A DNA stretch of 64,000 bases from Marinomonas mediterranea MMB-1 (GTDB taxonomy: Bacteria; Pseudomonadota; Gammaproteobacteria; Pseudomonadales; Marinomonadaceae), in contig NC_015276.1 of the NCBI RefSeq assembly GCF_000192865.1, forward strand, positions 3,844,001 to 3,908,000, read 5' to 3'. Each line of letters starts with the position of its first letter. The stretch's first letter is position 1. Shown one piece after another: positions 8,960-17,163 of this stretch. A program made the position numbers and the translations under genes. Below the pieces are notes generated by a model. It was not told the DNA's origin. It was given only the letters and a program-made list of their open reading frames with translations, and ran no database searches.

Positions 8960-9694
8960 ATGATCATTCAGAGACACAATAAAACCCTTTCCACACCAAC
9001 AGGTGACATGCAAGTAACCGTCTATCGCCCTGTTGACGAAGGTGCCTATCCTGCCATTATTTTTTATTCTGAGATTTTTCAACAAACCACTCCTATCGCA
9101 CGCAGCGCAAAAATACTGGCGGGACACGGTTTTGTTGTACTAGTACCGGAAATTTTTCATGAATTTAATCCTGAAGGAACAGTGCTGGCTTACGATGATG
9201 AAGGAAAAGATAAAGGCAATGCTGATAAATTCGCAAAGCCACTCGAGAGCTATGACTCAGACAATCAGGTTATGATCGATTACCTAAAATCCCAACCATT
9301 TTGCAGCGGCAAGGTCGGTAGTATGGGAGTGTGTATCGGCGGACACCTCGCTTTTCGAGCGGCACTGAACCCAAGCGTTGACGGCGCATTTTGTCTCTAT
9401 GCAACAGACCTTCACTCTAATACTTTGCCCTGCAATGAGGGTAACCAAACACTAGAACGATGTGGCGATATTCAATGTGAAATGGTGATGGTATTCGGCA
9501 AACAAGACCCACATGTCTCACCTGAGGGACGCCGTTTGATTCACAACACAATGAGCGATAATCAGGTCAACTTCTCATGGCTAGAAGTCAATGCTCAGCA
9601 CGCCTTTATGAGAGACGAAGGCGATCGCTACGATGCAGCCTTAGCACTGCAAATGTATCGCAATGCCGTGGACTTTTTTCACCGCTGTTTATAG
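8960..9694 (+). CDS. dienelactone hydrolase family protein
   Basis: A 244-residue alpha/beta hydrolase of the dienelactone hydrolase type. Its nucleophile motif is G-V-C125-I-G-G-H, with cysteine rather than serine, typical of the family. An aspartate in VFGKQDPH and a histidine in AQHAFMRDEG complete the triad. The N-terminal P-x-D-E-G-A-Y-P-A-I-I-F-Y-S-E segment and the RSAKILAGHGFVVLVPE stretch are also characteristic. Many such proteins are general esterases, not dedicated chlorocatechol-pathway enzymes, and no aromatic-degradation genes adjoin it. GGAACG sits a few bases before the ATG. Confidence 0.85.
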   Translation: MIIQRHNKTLSTPTGDMQVTVYRPVDEGAYPAIIFYSEIFQQTTPIARSAKILAGHGFVVLVPEIFHEFNPEGTVLAYDDEGKDKGNADKFAKPLESYDSDNQVMIDYLKSQPFCSGKVGSMGVCIGGHLAFRAALNPSVDGAFCLYATDLHSNTLPCNEGNQTLERCGDIQCEMVMVFGKQDPHVSPEGRRLIHNTMSDNQVNFSWLEVNAQHAFMRDEGDRYDAALALQMYRNAVDFFHRCL

Positions 9695-10065
9695 CAACTG
9701 CATATAGCGCGCCCTAATGAATTGATCGGGAACTGGGCGGACAATGTGACCACTCATTAAGTCCACCCACTCGACAATGATCGTTCGCTATGCGCGTAAA
9801 AGACGCTCGAGCATGGCTTTTCAATTCTCTAAAGACATAATTATCTAAAGACACGCACGCTGATTTCAGGACATTGGCGAGCTACCCGAAATTTCACCTC
9901 GTCGGGGCACATTCTGACCTTCAGAACATAAAATCAAATTGAAAACACCTTAAGTGCACTTTTTTTGGACAGCATGTACACGACTTCGTGTTAATCTTAG
10001 AAAAGCTAAAAAACCAATAAGAACAAGCTGATTCTACAAACGTCACTCGCTAAAGGGTTCTCTCC
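9695..10065. other. intergenic region, no gene seen
   Basis: About 370 bases without a convincing open frame on either strand. A weak imperfect inverted repeat (GGGCGGAC with GTCCACCC, near 9735-9770) could be a terminator of the upstream gene. No promoter could be called with confidence. Confidence 0.4.
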
Positions 10066-11709
10066 ATGACAATCATGCAAAAGGCCTTCTGGCTCATCGC
10101 CAGCCTAGGTAACTTAATCTCTCTATCTCTGTACCTGAGCACCGCCAACGTGTTCTTTTTGTTCTTATTTAGCGGGACACTTTTATACACCGTCGTCGGC
10201 TTATACGATTTGTATGTCGGTCCACACAGCTTAAATAGACTCTACCCTGTGATGGCTCACATACGCTATTTTTTAGAATCTTTTCGAGTCGAAATACAAC
10301 AGTACTTTATCGCCAACGATACCGAAGAACGACCATTCAATCGCGAACAGCGCTCGTTAGTGTATCAACGTTCCAAAAACGTACGAGACACCATCGCATT
10401 CGGCACGCAACGTGATTTAATGGAAGAGAACTATTTAAGCCTGTGGCACTCTCTTGCTCCAAAGAAGCTCGATCAATCTGAAAAACGCGTCACTATTGGC
10501 GGTCCAGACTGTTTATTGCCTTACGAAGCATCGCATCTAAACATTTCCGCAATGAGCTTCGGTGCGCTCAGTCAAAATGCCATTGAAGCCTTGAACCTCG
10601 GTGCTCGTAAAGCAGGCTGTTATCACAACACAGGAGAAGGCGCTGTTAGCCCTTATCACCTAAAACACGGCGGTGATCTTGTTTGGCAAATCGGTACCGG
10701 GCTATTTGGTTGTCGCGATCACGACGGCCACTTCAATGAAAGCTCATTTAAAGACATGGCCACACGCACCTCGATCAAAATGATCGAAGTAAAACTTAGC
10801 CAAGGCGCTAAACCCGGACACGGTGGCGTACTGCCGAAATCTAAAATTTCCGATGAGATCGCAGCAATACGCCATATCCCAACGGACAGAGATTGCGTCT
10901 CTCCCGCAGTGAATCCAGAATGCACAACGCCCATTGACCTGCTTCATTTTATAAAACGACTCAGAGATCTAAGTGGCGGTAAACCAGTCGGTTTTAAGCT
11001 GTGTATAGGCAACCCTGCTGAGTTCCTAGCCATCTGTAAAGCCATGCTACAAATAGGTATTACTCCGGATTTCATCACAGTAGACGGCGCCGAAGGCGGC
11101 ACCGGAGCCGCACCAGTTGAGTTCAGTAATCGTCTTGGTATGCCCTGTTTAGAAAGCGTTTACTTCGTTCACAATGCTCTCATCGGTTCAGGGTTAAGAG
11201 ACAAGGTCCGTATAATTGCTTCAGGCAAGACCGCATCAAGCTTTGATCTGCTTTCTAAACTGGCGGTTGGAGCCGACCTAGTCAACGCAGCCCGTACCAT
11301 GATGTTCGCCTTAGGGTGTATTCAATCTCGTCACTGCAACACCAACCTTTGCCCTACGGGCATTGCGACCCAAGATCCTGCACGCTCAAAAGCGATCGAC
11401 GTGACAGATAAAAGTAATCGCGTGAAAAACTTCCACGACAACACACTCGAAAGCCTCTACGAATTAATTGGCAGTATGGGGCTAACGTCCCCAACACAGC
11501 TACAACCTCATATGCTTAAACAACGATCCGTAAACGGCGAACTCAAATCCATCGGCAGCCACTTTGCGCCGTTAACAGTAAATGCTTTAAATGAGCTGCC
11601 TGGTGACATGAATCACCAATGGAAACAATGGTGGAACCAGTGTCAGGCTCATACCTTTGAAGTAGAAGAGGAAGTGTATATCTTTACCGAAGCCGATTTG
11701 GCGAGCTAA
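10066..11709 (+). CDS. FMN-binding glutamate synthase family protein
   Basis: A 547-residue protein with two N-terminal membrane helices (about 5-50) followed by a domain like the FMN/synthase domain of glutamate synthase large subunit. Supporting motifs are ISAMSFGALSQNAIEALNLGA, YHNTGEGAVSPYH, the glycine-rich VKLSQGAKPGHGGVLP, PVGFKLCIG, TVDGAEGGTGAAP and GADLVNAARTMMFALGCIQSRHCNTNLCPTGIATQDP, whose cysteines recall the iron-sulfur cluster ligands. It lacks the glutaminase domain, so it is not a full GltB. Stand-alone members of this family have no settled physiological role. It is monocistronic and followed by a strong hairpin. Confidence 0.88.
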   Translation: MTIMQKAFWLIASLGNLISLSLYLSTANVFFLFLFSGTLLYTVVGLYDLYVGPHSLNRLYPVMAHIRYFLESFRVEIQQYFIANDTEERPFNREQRSLVYQRSKNVRDTIAFGTQRDLMEENYLSLWHSLAPKKLDQSEKRVTIGGPDCLLPYEASHLNISAMSFGALSQNAIEALNLGARKAGCYHNTGEGAVSPYHLKHGGDLVWQIGTGLFGCRDHDGHFNESSFKDMATRTSIKMIEVKLSQGAKPGHGGVLPKSKISDEIAAIRHIPTDRDCVSPAVNPECTTPIDLLHFIKRLRDLSGGKPVGFKLCIGNPAEFLAICKAMLQIGITPDFITVDGAEGGTGAAPVEFSNRLGMPCLESVYFVHNALIGSGLRDKVRIIASGKTASSFDLLSKLAVGADLVNAARTMMFALGCIQSRHCNTNLCPTGIATQDPARSKAIDVTDKSNRVKNFHDNTLESLYELIGSMGLTSPTQLQPHMLKQRSVNGELKSIGSHFAPLTVNALNELPGDMNHQWKQWWNQCQAHTFEVEEEVYIFTEADLAS

Positions 11710-11746
11710 CACAGCGTGTGAATAGGCAGAGAGCGATCAATATAAC

Positions 11747-11780
11747 AATAGGATGTATTAGCAGCGTAATACATCCTATT
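11747..11780. terminator. 14-bp perfect stem, probable bidirectional terminator
   Basis: AATAGGATGTATTA and its exact complement TAATACATCCTATT flank a six-base GCAGCG loop. It lies between the convergent ends of the glutamate-synthase-like gene and the Lrp regulator gene. There is no long T-run, so termination strength is uncertain. Confidence 0.6.
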
Positions 11781-11836
11781 AATAACGGGACTGAGTAAAA
11801 ATGTTCTTTTGAAGCTCGTTTAGCACGCATTCTCCC

Positions 11837-12301
11837 TTATAGCGGTAACTGTCGGCGGCTTTTTACTTGGTTAAGCACGATGGTGGTATCCACCTTCGAT
11901 ACGGTTTCAATGTCACCCAGTTTTTCTTTTATAAATTCGTCATAGCTTTTAAGGTTTGTCGTTGCGACGTTAAGCAGATAGTCATATTCTCCCGTGACGA
12001 CGAAGCATTCTTGAACTTCGTTTAATTCGGCTACCGCTTGTTCGAAATTGTGTGCGTTTTTCTTCGAGTTGCGCTGGAGTTGCACAAATACAAACGCGGA
12101 GATTTCAATCCCCACTAACGACCGGTTAATTTCAGCCGTGTAGTGATCAATCACTCCCAATTTCTCTAGTCGCTTCACCCGTCTTAAACAAGGCGTGGGT
12201 GACAAAAAAACCTGTTCCGCCAGTTCTGCATTGGTCATGCGACCATCGTTCTGTAAAGCGCGCAAAATGCTTAAATCAATGTGATCGAGACGAATTGACA
12301 T
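11837..12301 (-). CDS. Lrp/AsnC family transcriptional regulator
   Basis: A 154-residue protein with the standard two-domain layout: an N-terminal winged helix-turn-helix (LDHIDLSILRALQNDGRMTNAELAEQVFLSPTPCLRRVKRLEKLGVIDHYTAEIN) and a C-terminal RAM ligand-binding domain (ECFVVTGEYDYLLNVATTNLKSYDEFIKEKL). Family members bind amino acids and control their metabolism. The gene is divergent from the PrnB-like and kynureninase-like pair, with about 150 bases between start codons. That arrangement suggests it controls that pair in response to an amino acid, plausibly tryptophan or a derivative (inference). Confidence 0.92.
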   Translation of the reverse strand: MSIRLDHIDLSILRALQNDGRMTNAELAEQVFLSPTPCLRRVKRLEKLGVIDHYTAEINRSLVGIEISAFVFVQLQRNSKKNAHNFEQAVAELNEVQECFVVTGEYDYLLNVATTNLKSYDEFIKEKLGDIETVSKVDTTIVLNQVKSRRQLPL

Positions 12302-12450
12302 AAAGTGCTCTCATTTAATATTTTTTTAACATAATCCTTCATTATTGATCGAATTGATAGAGGAATATGACAACTTAAACTCAAGTCTCTTCGCTATAAT
12401 TTTCGCTAATACGTATTTTGACCCATTAAAATTAGCGCAGGATAAAAACA

Positions 12451-13611
12451 ATGAGTACACCGCTGGTCAATGAATTTGATAATTGGATTCGAACACGCTT
12501 TGTCGATCTAAACACGGAGCTGGAAAGTCTCTACTTCGCTCAAGATAAAAAAGAACAAATACAAGGCGTTGGCGAAGAACTAAAGCTCGCCCTGATCACT
12601 GAAGGCGATCAATTTGTGCAACAACTATTGCATGAAGGCAATACTGACGAAGGCTTTGACAGTGGATTCGACTTATTGGGAAACGTAGGCTTTCTAATGT
12701 CCGCCAGCCGACGCCACGAAATGGACGAAAAACACCCAGCCCTTAAAAGCGCATCGGCCTTAGCCATGCAGCTTGGCGCATCGCTTGGCGTTGTACCGCG
12801 CTTTGCTTCTGCACACCTTGAAACCCATAACCGCGCACAAAACGGTAAGTACAAAACCTTTACTCATTTAGACGATGAGAAAGTGTTTCTGGATTACAAT
12901 ACTCGTGGCGTATTTGGCTTTATTCGCGCTTCGGAAGCGTTGTTACACATCCTGCCTCTGGGGGTTTCACATCCTGTTACCCTAGACTTGCTAAACACTG
13001 CGAAAGACGCACTAGAAAAGGTGGTCGAAAACAACACAGCACTCTTTAACGAATTGGATGTAGATCGCTTCTTTTACAATGTGCGACCCTATTACAAAAC
13101 CCACAAAGTCGGGCGACATGAGTACCGAGGCGCCAATGCTGGCGACTTTGCTGGCATTAACGTCATCGATCTACTACTGGGACTTTGTCGCGGCAACGAC
13201 CCCTACTATTCGCAATTATTGGTAGATAAATTCCTATTTATGCGCCCAGAAGAGCAACTCACTCTACGAGACTGCATGCGCCGCACCAGCTTAATGGATG
13301 AGTTCCTAGCGGTCAGCGATGAAGAACGTGAATCGCAGTGGTTTAAAATCAACCTTTCAGCCTTCTTAGACGTTTGTGAAGCTCATGGTGAAACCGCACG
13401 ACAACACCACAGCCAACTCATTTCACGCTTTATTGAAAGCCCAGCAGCAAAATACGAACTGGCTCACCGTCAAGACATGACAGCAAGCGGGCCTCCACTG
13501 GAAGTATTATTGGCGGCCCTGCAAAAGCTGCATGATTTACGTACAGCATCGTACCGAGAAGACATCCAAACTCGTCACCAAGATGTACAAACATTGCGCA
13601 GCTACTTATAG
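12451..13611 (+). CDS. PrnB/DUF1864 family protein (indoleamine dioxygenase superfamily-like)
   Basis: A 386-residue cytoplasmic protein that I recognise as the DUF1864/PrnB family, named after monodechloroaminopyrrolnitrin synthase, which remodels 7-chlorotryptophan in pyrrolnitrin synthesis. PrnB is structurally related to haem indoleamine and tryptophan 2,3-dioxygenases. Visible conserved stretches are FDLLGNVGFLMSASRRHE (about 73-90), RPYYKTHKVGRHEYRG (about 212-227) and GANAGDFAGINVIDLLLGLC (about 227-246). His312 or His319/His320 could supply the haem ligand, but this is unverified. No halogenase or other prn gene is present, so pyrrolnitrin synthesis is unlikely. A kynureninase-like gene follows nine bases after the stop. 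Oxidative opening or rearrangement of an indole ring is the likeliest chemistry (inference). Confidence 0.75.
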   Translation: MSTPLVNEFDNWIRTRFVDLNTELESLYFAQDKKEQIQGVGEELKLALITEGDQFVQQLLHEGNTDEGFDSGFDLLGNVGFLMSASRRHEMDEKHPALKSASALAMQLGASLGVVPRFASAHLETHNRAQNGKYKTFTHLDDEKVFLDYNTRGVFGFIRASEALLHILPLGVSHPVTLDLLNTAKDALEKVVENNTALFNELDVDRFFYNVRPYYKTHKVGRHEYRGANAGDFAGINVIDLLLGLCRGNDPYYSQLLVDKFLFMRPEEQLTLRDCMRRTSLMDEFLAVSDEERESQWFKINLSAFLDVCEAHGETARQHHSQLISRFIESPAAKYELAHRQDMTASGPPLEVLLAALQKLHDLRTASYREDIQTRHQDVQTLRSYL

Positions 13612-13620
13612 GAGAATGTG

Positions 13621-14724
13621 ATGCAAGAATTTACACAAAAAGACGGTATCTACCTGCTCAATCACTCGGTTGGCCTCATGCCTGCTAGCACCCGACAAGC
13701 GGCTGAATCACAGTTTTTTGCTAACTGGGAGCACGGTACACCCGATCCATGGGCGACGTGGTTTCCAATGTTTGAGCAGTTCACTACCCGACTTGCCACA
13801 CTCTTCAATACCGAATCCAGAATGTTTTGCCCGCAACAAAATGTTTCAAGTGGGTTAAGTAAGCTGCTCAGCGCCTTCCCTGATGCAAGTAATAACGAAG
13901 GCCGCAATGTAATCTTACTAACGGAAAATGATTTCCCGTCTATTGGTTTTGTCATGCAACAGGCACAACAAATGGGCTATCAAATAGAATACATCAAAGA
14001 CGCAGAAGACGTACTTGATGTAACCGTTTGGGAAGAACACTTAACCGAAAACGTCTTCACCGCTTTGATCACTCACGGGCACTACAACTCAGGGCGTTTA
14101 GTCCCCGTCACAGAGATCGTCCAAGCCGCTCGAAAATCCGGTGTTATGTCGATCGTCGACATCGCACAGACCGCCGGTGTCATCCCGATCGATTTCTCAG
14201 AATGGCAAGCAGACGTAGTGGTGGGTTCATGCGTAAAATGGCTTTGTGGTGGCCCGGGGGCGGGGTACTTATGGGTAAACGACTCCGTCTTAAGCATGCT
14301 TAACCCCTTCGACGTGGGCTGGTTCTCACACGAGAATCCATTTGAGTTCGACATTCATAACTTCAAATACGCCGATTCAGCCTTGCGCTTTTGGGGCGGC
14401 ACGCCATCTGTCATTCCTTACGTCATTGCCGCCAATAGCATCGATCTCATGCACAGTATTGGCATTAAAAACGTGCGCGCACACAACGTTAAGTTAGCGG
14501 ACAAAATCATCGACGCCATCCCTGAAAGCTGGTTGGTATCTCCAAAAGACGATCAGGTTCGAACCGGTACACTCGTCATCAATCCCCCCAACCGAGACGC
14601 AGTGGAAGAAAAACTCAAAGCCATAAATGTTCATTACGATCTACGTAAACGCGGCTTCCGACTCTCGCCTCACATCTACAATACTCATGAGCAAATAGAC
14701 AAAGTCATCACGGCATTTCTATAA
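13621..14724 (+). CDS. class V aminotransferase / kynureninase-like PLP enzyme
   Basis: A 367-residue fold-type I PLP enzyme of class V, like kynureninase and cysteine-desulfurase relatives. The cofactor-binding aspartate lies in SIVD180IAQTAG and the Schiff-base lysine in VVGSCVK206WLCGGPGAGYLW; the C-terminal domain ends with a KRGFRLSPHIYNTHEQID motif seen in kynureninase-type proteins. Translation starts at the ATG at 13621, six bases after AGGAG; a GTG immediately before it is too close. It directly follows the PrnB-like gene and is probably translated from the same mRNA. A kynureninase-like hydrolysis of a ring-opened product of the upstream enzyme is plausible but unproven. It is shorter than typical kynureninase (about 415 residues). 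Confidence 0.82.
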   Translation: MQEFTQKDGIYLLNHSVGLMPASTRQAAESQFFANWEHGTPDPWATWFPMFEQFTTRLATLFNTESRMFCPQQNVSSGLSKLLSAFPDASNNEGRNVILLTENDFPSIGFVMQQAQQMGYQIEYIKDAEDVLDVTVWEEHLTENVFTALITHGHYNSGRLVPVTEIVQAARKSGVMSIVDIAQTAGVIPIDFSEWQADVVVGSCVKWLCGGPGAGYLWVNDSVLSMLNPFDVGWFSHENPFEFDIHNFKYADSALRFWGGTPSVIPYVIAANSIDLMHSIGIKNVRAHNVKLADKIIDAIPESWLVSPKDDQVRTGTLVINPPNRDAVEEKLKAINVHYDLRKRGFRLSPHIYNTHEQIDKVITAFL

Positions 14725-14758
14725 ATCATAAAACGTACACTAAGTGCTTTTTGAAACC

Positions 14759-14787
14759 AATAATCCCAGCACAAAGCTGGGGTTATT
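14759..14787 (+). terminator. hairpin terminator after the kynureninase-like gene
   Basis: AATAATCCCAGC pairs with GCTGGGGTTATT around an ACAAA loop, with 11 of 12 bases complementary. It lies 35 bases after the stop codon and probably ends the two-gene operon. Confidence 0.6.
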
Positions 14788-14798
14788 GACACACCTAC

Positions 14799-15023
14799 TT
14801 GTATGACACAGTTTCTGAATTGAGGCCATTCAGAAACAGGCTATCTCATCATGAACCTCTTTGGAAAGGGGTTGGCGTGGCAACTGAACAGGAGGCTTTA
14901 AAATTTGTTAAACAAAAGATTCAAAAAATTGAAGATTTGCTAGATGTAATGTCAAAAGACAAAACAAAACAAAACAAAACAAAACAAGCGATAGCAATCA
15001 CAGAAATACATACTCGCCTATGA
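14799..15023 (+). pseudogene. C-terminal fragment of an Abi-like/HEPN protein
   Basis: This open stretch of about 74 codons contains FRNRLSHHEPLW, the R-x4-H type motif near the C-terminus of Abi-family (HEPN superfamily) abortive infection proteins, followed by a helix-rich tail. The upstream nine-tenths of such a protein is absent, since a terminator hairpin lies immediately before it, and the apparent start is a TTG without a good ribosome-binding site. Near the end, five AAAAC units in a row (about 14960-14987) create a KTKQNKTKQ run, a short microsatellite. I read it as the decayed remnant of a phage-defence gene, not a functional gene. Confidence 0.55.
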
Positions 15024-15122
15024 CTCCTGTCTAGCTAAAAAAGCCATATTACGCATTAGCTAATACGGCTTATGCTCCATATCGTTTATCATGCATACAA
15101 AAATGACATTCTTATTGGGGGC

Positions 15123-15476
15123 TTACAGTACTCGAAAGCCAACTTCTTTGACTTCATTATCCACTTCTTTCAGGAAGTAACAGGCAAGATATTCACCAAC
15201 TACTTTGGTGCTCACTTGCTTCCAAATCACTTGAGCAATGTCGTCTCTTCGTATAACAGCCAAGAACTCCCTTTCAGCAGACAAGGATGTAAAAAACTCA
15301 TGCTCGTTCCACAGCTTTTCAACATTTTTTCGATTATCAGGATCATTTAACTCTTCCGCTGTTTGATACTTAGAGAACAATGCCCAGTTCTTCTCGTTTG
15401 ATCCCTGTATAACATCGTTAATCATTGGCAGAGCAATTTCAAAAATTTCACTATCCGTTTTATCGACAATACTCAT
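15123..15476 (-). CDS. hypothetical protein, 117 residues
   Basis: An open frame on the minus strand coding for an acidic soluble protein with no signal peptide or membrane segment (begins MSIVDKTDSEIFEIALPMINDVIQ, ends NEVKEVGFRVL). The pattern of an N-terminal helix with a W-x2-F motif followed by alternating strands (EHEFFTSL, REFLAVIRR, VIWKQV, EYLACYFLKE) vaguely recalls the NTF2-like fold, but I cannot name a family. Codon usage looks like that of its neighbours. It stands alone between debris and the PhyH gene. Confidence 0.55.
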   Translation of the reverse strand: MSIVDKTDSEIFEIALPMINDVIQGSNEKNWALFSKYQTAEELNDPDNRKNVEKLWNEHEFFTSLSAEREFLAVIRRDDIAQVIWKQVSTKVVGEYLACYFLKEVDNEVKEVGFRVL

Positions 15477-15765
15477 ATCGTTTTCTCAACTTTTTATATT
15501 AAAGTACACGTAAAGGTCAAAAGCACAGACACAATTGCTCATTACAAGCGGTTGTGGCGTTAATTGTTATATTTTATTTACGCATGATAGCAACTAAGGG
15601 TAGAGGGTGTGCTTTTTCATGATGTGATTTCCCTGTTTCTTTGTCGTGACTTTATGAGCTTTCTTGCTTTCTTGCTCGCTTACCTCTGTATTTTTACGCT
15701 GTTCAAAGCGTCATTGGTGACACCTAATCCATCTGAACAATACTCGTATAATACCGCTACAGATT

Positions 15766-16554
15766 TCATTTCAGTTTTGCTGCAATTTCCCGCGCCAATC
15801 TATACCACTGATTATTAACAATATTGTCTATTTCTTCGTCTGTCGGTAACACTTGAGGATCTAAAAAGCCTGATACCAAAGGGTGGAATTTACCAACACA
15901 AAGATCGAAAGCCTTCCGTTCTGAATTAAGCTCATAGTTGCCTCTGTGTATCATTTGAGCGTTGAACACCAACACATCTCCTTGTTTAAGATCGAGTAAC
16001 ACTGAGTCAGGAAGCGATTCACTGTTGTTATGACCATTCAACTCGAACCGCACATTTCGCTCTAACTCTGTGTCCCAACGTTTATGCGTACCTACGACAA
16101 CCTCAACGCCCTTTTCATCAATCAGTGGAATACGAATATGAAGACTTAACATGCGGTGTTGCTCATCACTTTGCACTGAATCTTCTATTGAGCTGTATTG
16201 CGAGTCTCTATGCCAATAGGGAAGACGCTCACTATTCGATGGGTTAAAAAAGAGCTGCGTATTATGAAAATACAGGCCAGAACCAAAGATGTTCTCCAGC
16301 GTTTCGGTGAGCTTTTGCGACGCAATCGTATTGAAAAATTCTGCTCTCTGGTCAGGGCTGCCTTGAAAATACTCAGGGTGTGTTAACGAATGCATATTAA
16401 CCAGCTTTCGATTGAATATGGCTGCCTCGTTCTCTGACCGCCATATTCGGTAAATACGGTCAACATACCTATCCAACAAAGCGATCTCGTCCTCGCTAAA
16501 AAAGCCTTTAAGAATAACGTATCCGTCTTTTTCATAGCGCTCTATCGGTTTCAT
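15766..16554 (-). CDS. phytanoyl-CoA dioxygenase (PhyH) family protein
   Basis: A 262-residue Fe(II)/2-oxoglutarate-type oxygenase. The start MKPIERYEKDGYVILKGFFSEDEIALLD is the usual PhyH N-terminus. Iron ligands are visible in Y-W-H-R-D (His-x-Asp type) and in the later QMIHRGNYEL histidine, which is followed by the usual downstream arginine. A strong GGGAGG ribosome-binding site lies just before the ATG at 16554, so I reject the longer in-frame extension to 16641. Substrates of bacterial PhyH proteins vary widely (fatty acids, ectoine, natural products) and cannot be assigned here. No ectoine genes adjoin it. Its upstream flank is an IS5-type remnant. Confidence 0.82.
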   Translation of the reverse strand: MKPIERYEKDGYVILKGFFSEDEIALLDRYVDRIYRIWRSENEAAIFNRKLVNMHSLTHPEYFQGSPDQRAEFFNTIASQKLTETLENIFGSGLYFHNTQLFFNPSNSERLPYWHRDSQYSSIEDSVQSDEQHRMLSLHIRIPLIDEKGVEVVVGTHKRWDTELERNVRFELNGHNNSESLPDSVLLDLKQGDVLVFNAQMIHRGNYELNSERKAFDLCVGKFHPLVSGFLDPQVLPTDEEIDNIVNNQWYRLAREIAAKLK

Positions 16555-16685
16555 TCCCCCTCCCAAAGTATAGAAAAAATTAATTTTATCAAGCACTTGG
16601 AGCTCGATGAAAAACTGGAATAACTTTTTCGTTGAATTCAAAATACCCTTTCTAAGACTAAGTTATAAATACAGATATGCGTTAA

Positions 16686-17013
16686 GGAACCTACGAATAA
16701 ACACATAGAGGTTATCTCATACAGAGCATCTTCCATCACGGAGTCACTCATGTTGTACCAGTTTCTCATAAAGTGACTGCGTAACATGGCCGCAAGCGGA
16801 TAAGGACGTCGCCCGTTACCTGTTTTCGGGTAGAAGGACTCTCTTTGAGATTCGAGTTTTTGCCATGGAATCAGCTCATTCATACGACCCAGAAAAGGTT
16901 CTTTGCGGGTTCTAAGGCGTTTTCGGTATCTGCGAAGGAGAGTAGGTTCATGGTTGATTTGGAATTTTAGTTGGCTTGAGTCGGTGATGTTGCCGACTTA
17001 TTCGCAGATTCCC
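16686..17013 (-). mobile_element. internally deleted IS5-family element
   Basis: About 330 bases bounded by imperfect terminal inverted repeats. On the minus strand the left end reads GGGAATCTGCGAATAAGTC (17013-16995); at the other end the plus strand reads GGAACCTACGAATAA (16686-16700). Both resemble the GGAAGGTGCGAA-type ends of IS5. Inside lies only the N-terminal quarter of an IS5-type transposase. The rest of the transposase is missing and the frame runs straight into the right terminus. No matching target duplication was found. Confidence 0.7.
16701..16997 (-). pseudogene. IS5-family transposase, N-terminal fragment
   Basis: The frame reads through TRKEPFLGRMNELIPWQKLE, then YPKTGNGRRPYPLAAMLRSHFMRNWYNMSD and MEDALYEITSM, which is the standard N-terminal domain of IS5-type DDE transposases. 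The whole catalytic domain with its DDE residues is absent. There is no ATG at the expected start, and a TAA lies in frame immediately upstream at 17000-16998. After about residue 95 the frame enters the right terminal repeat. It cannot encode an active transposase. Confidence 0.85.
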
Positions 17014-17068
17014 TTGCACCTACTAACATTAAGATTGAAGTTGCAATGATTTTATTTAATACCTTCAT
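16967..17068 (-). pseudogene. signal-peptide stub of a gene interrupted by the IS5-type element
   Basis: On the minus strand AAGG precedes an ATG (17068) that opens MKVLNKIIATSILMLVGA, a typical Sec or lipoprotein signal peptide. After 18 codons, at 17015, the frame crosses into the end of the IS5-type element and stops 15 codons later. The stub lies 95 bases downstream of the copD gene on the same strand, so it was probably the last gene of the copper operon, encoding an exported protein. The remainder of the gene is not recognisable beyond the element. Confidence 0.6.
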
Positions 17069-17163
17069 ATTTCACCTTTTCAAGATCCGCTATTTACTAT
17101 TCATTTGGCTAACGGATAATTTTACAGTACGCAACCTTAAAGCATTCAGAAATAGCGTTTTAA

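Noticed and set aside
12451..14724. Pyrrolnitrin biosynthesis cluster
   Set aside because: Only a PrnB-family gene is present; there is no tryptophan halogenase, PrnC or PrnD in the window.
14829..14850. CAGAAACAGGCTATCT resembles the CAGAGAAACAGCCTATCT hairpin arm of the miniature element
   Set aside because: No partner arm, terminal repeat or other block of the element is nearby, and the bases encode the Abi-like motif; treated as coincidence.
15609..15818. A 69-codon plus-strand frame with a hydrophobic stretch
   Set aside because: It overlaps the end of the PhyH gene on the other strand, has no ribosome-binding site and no recognisable pattern.
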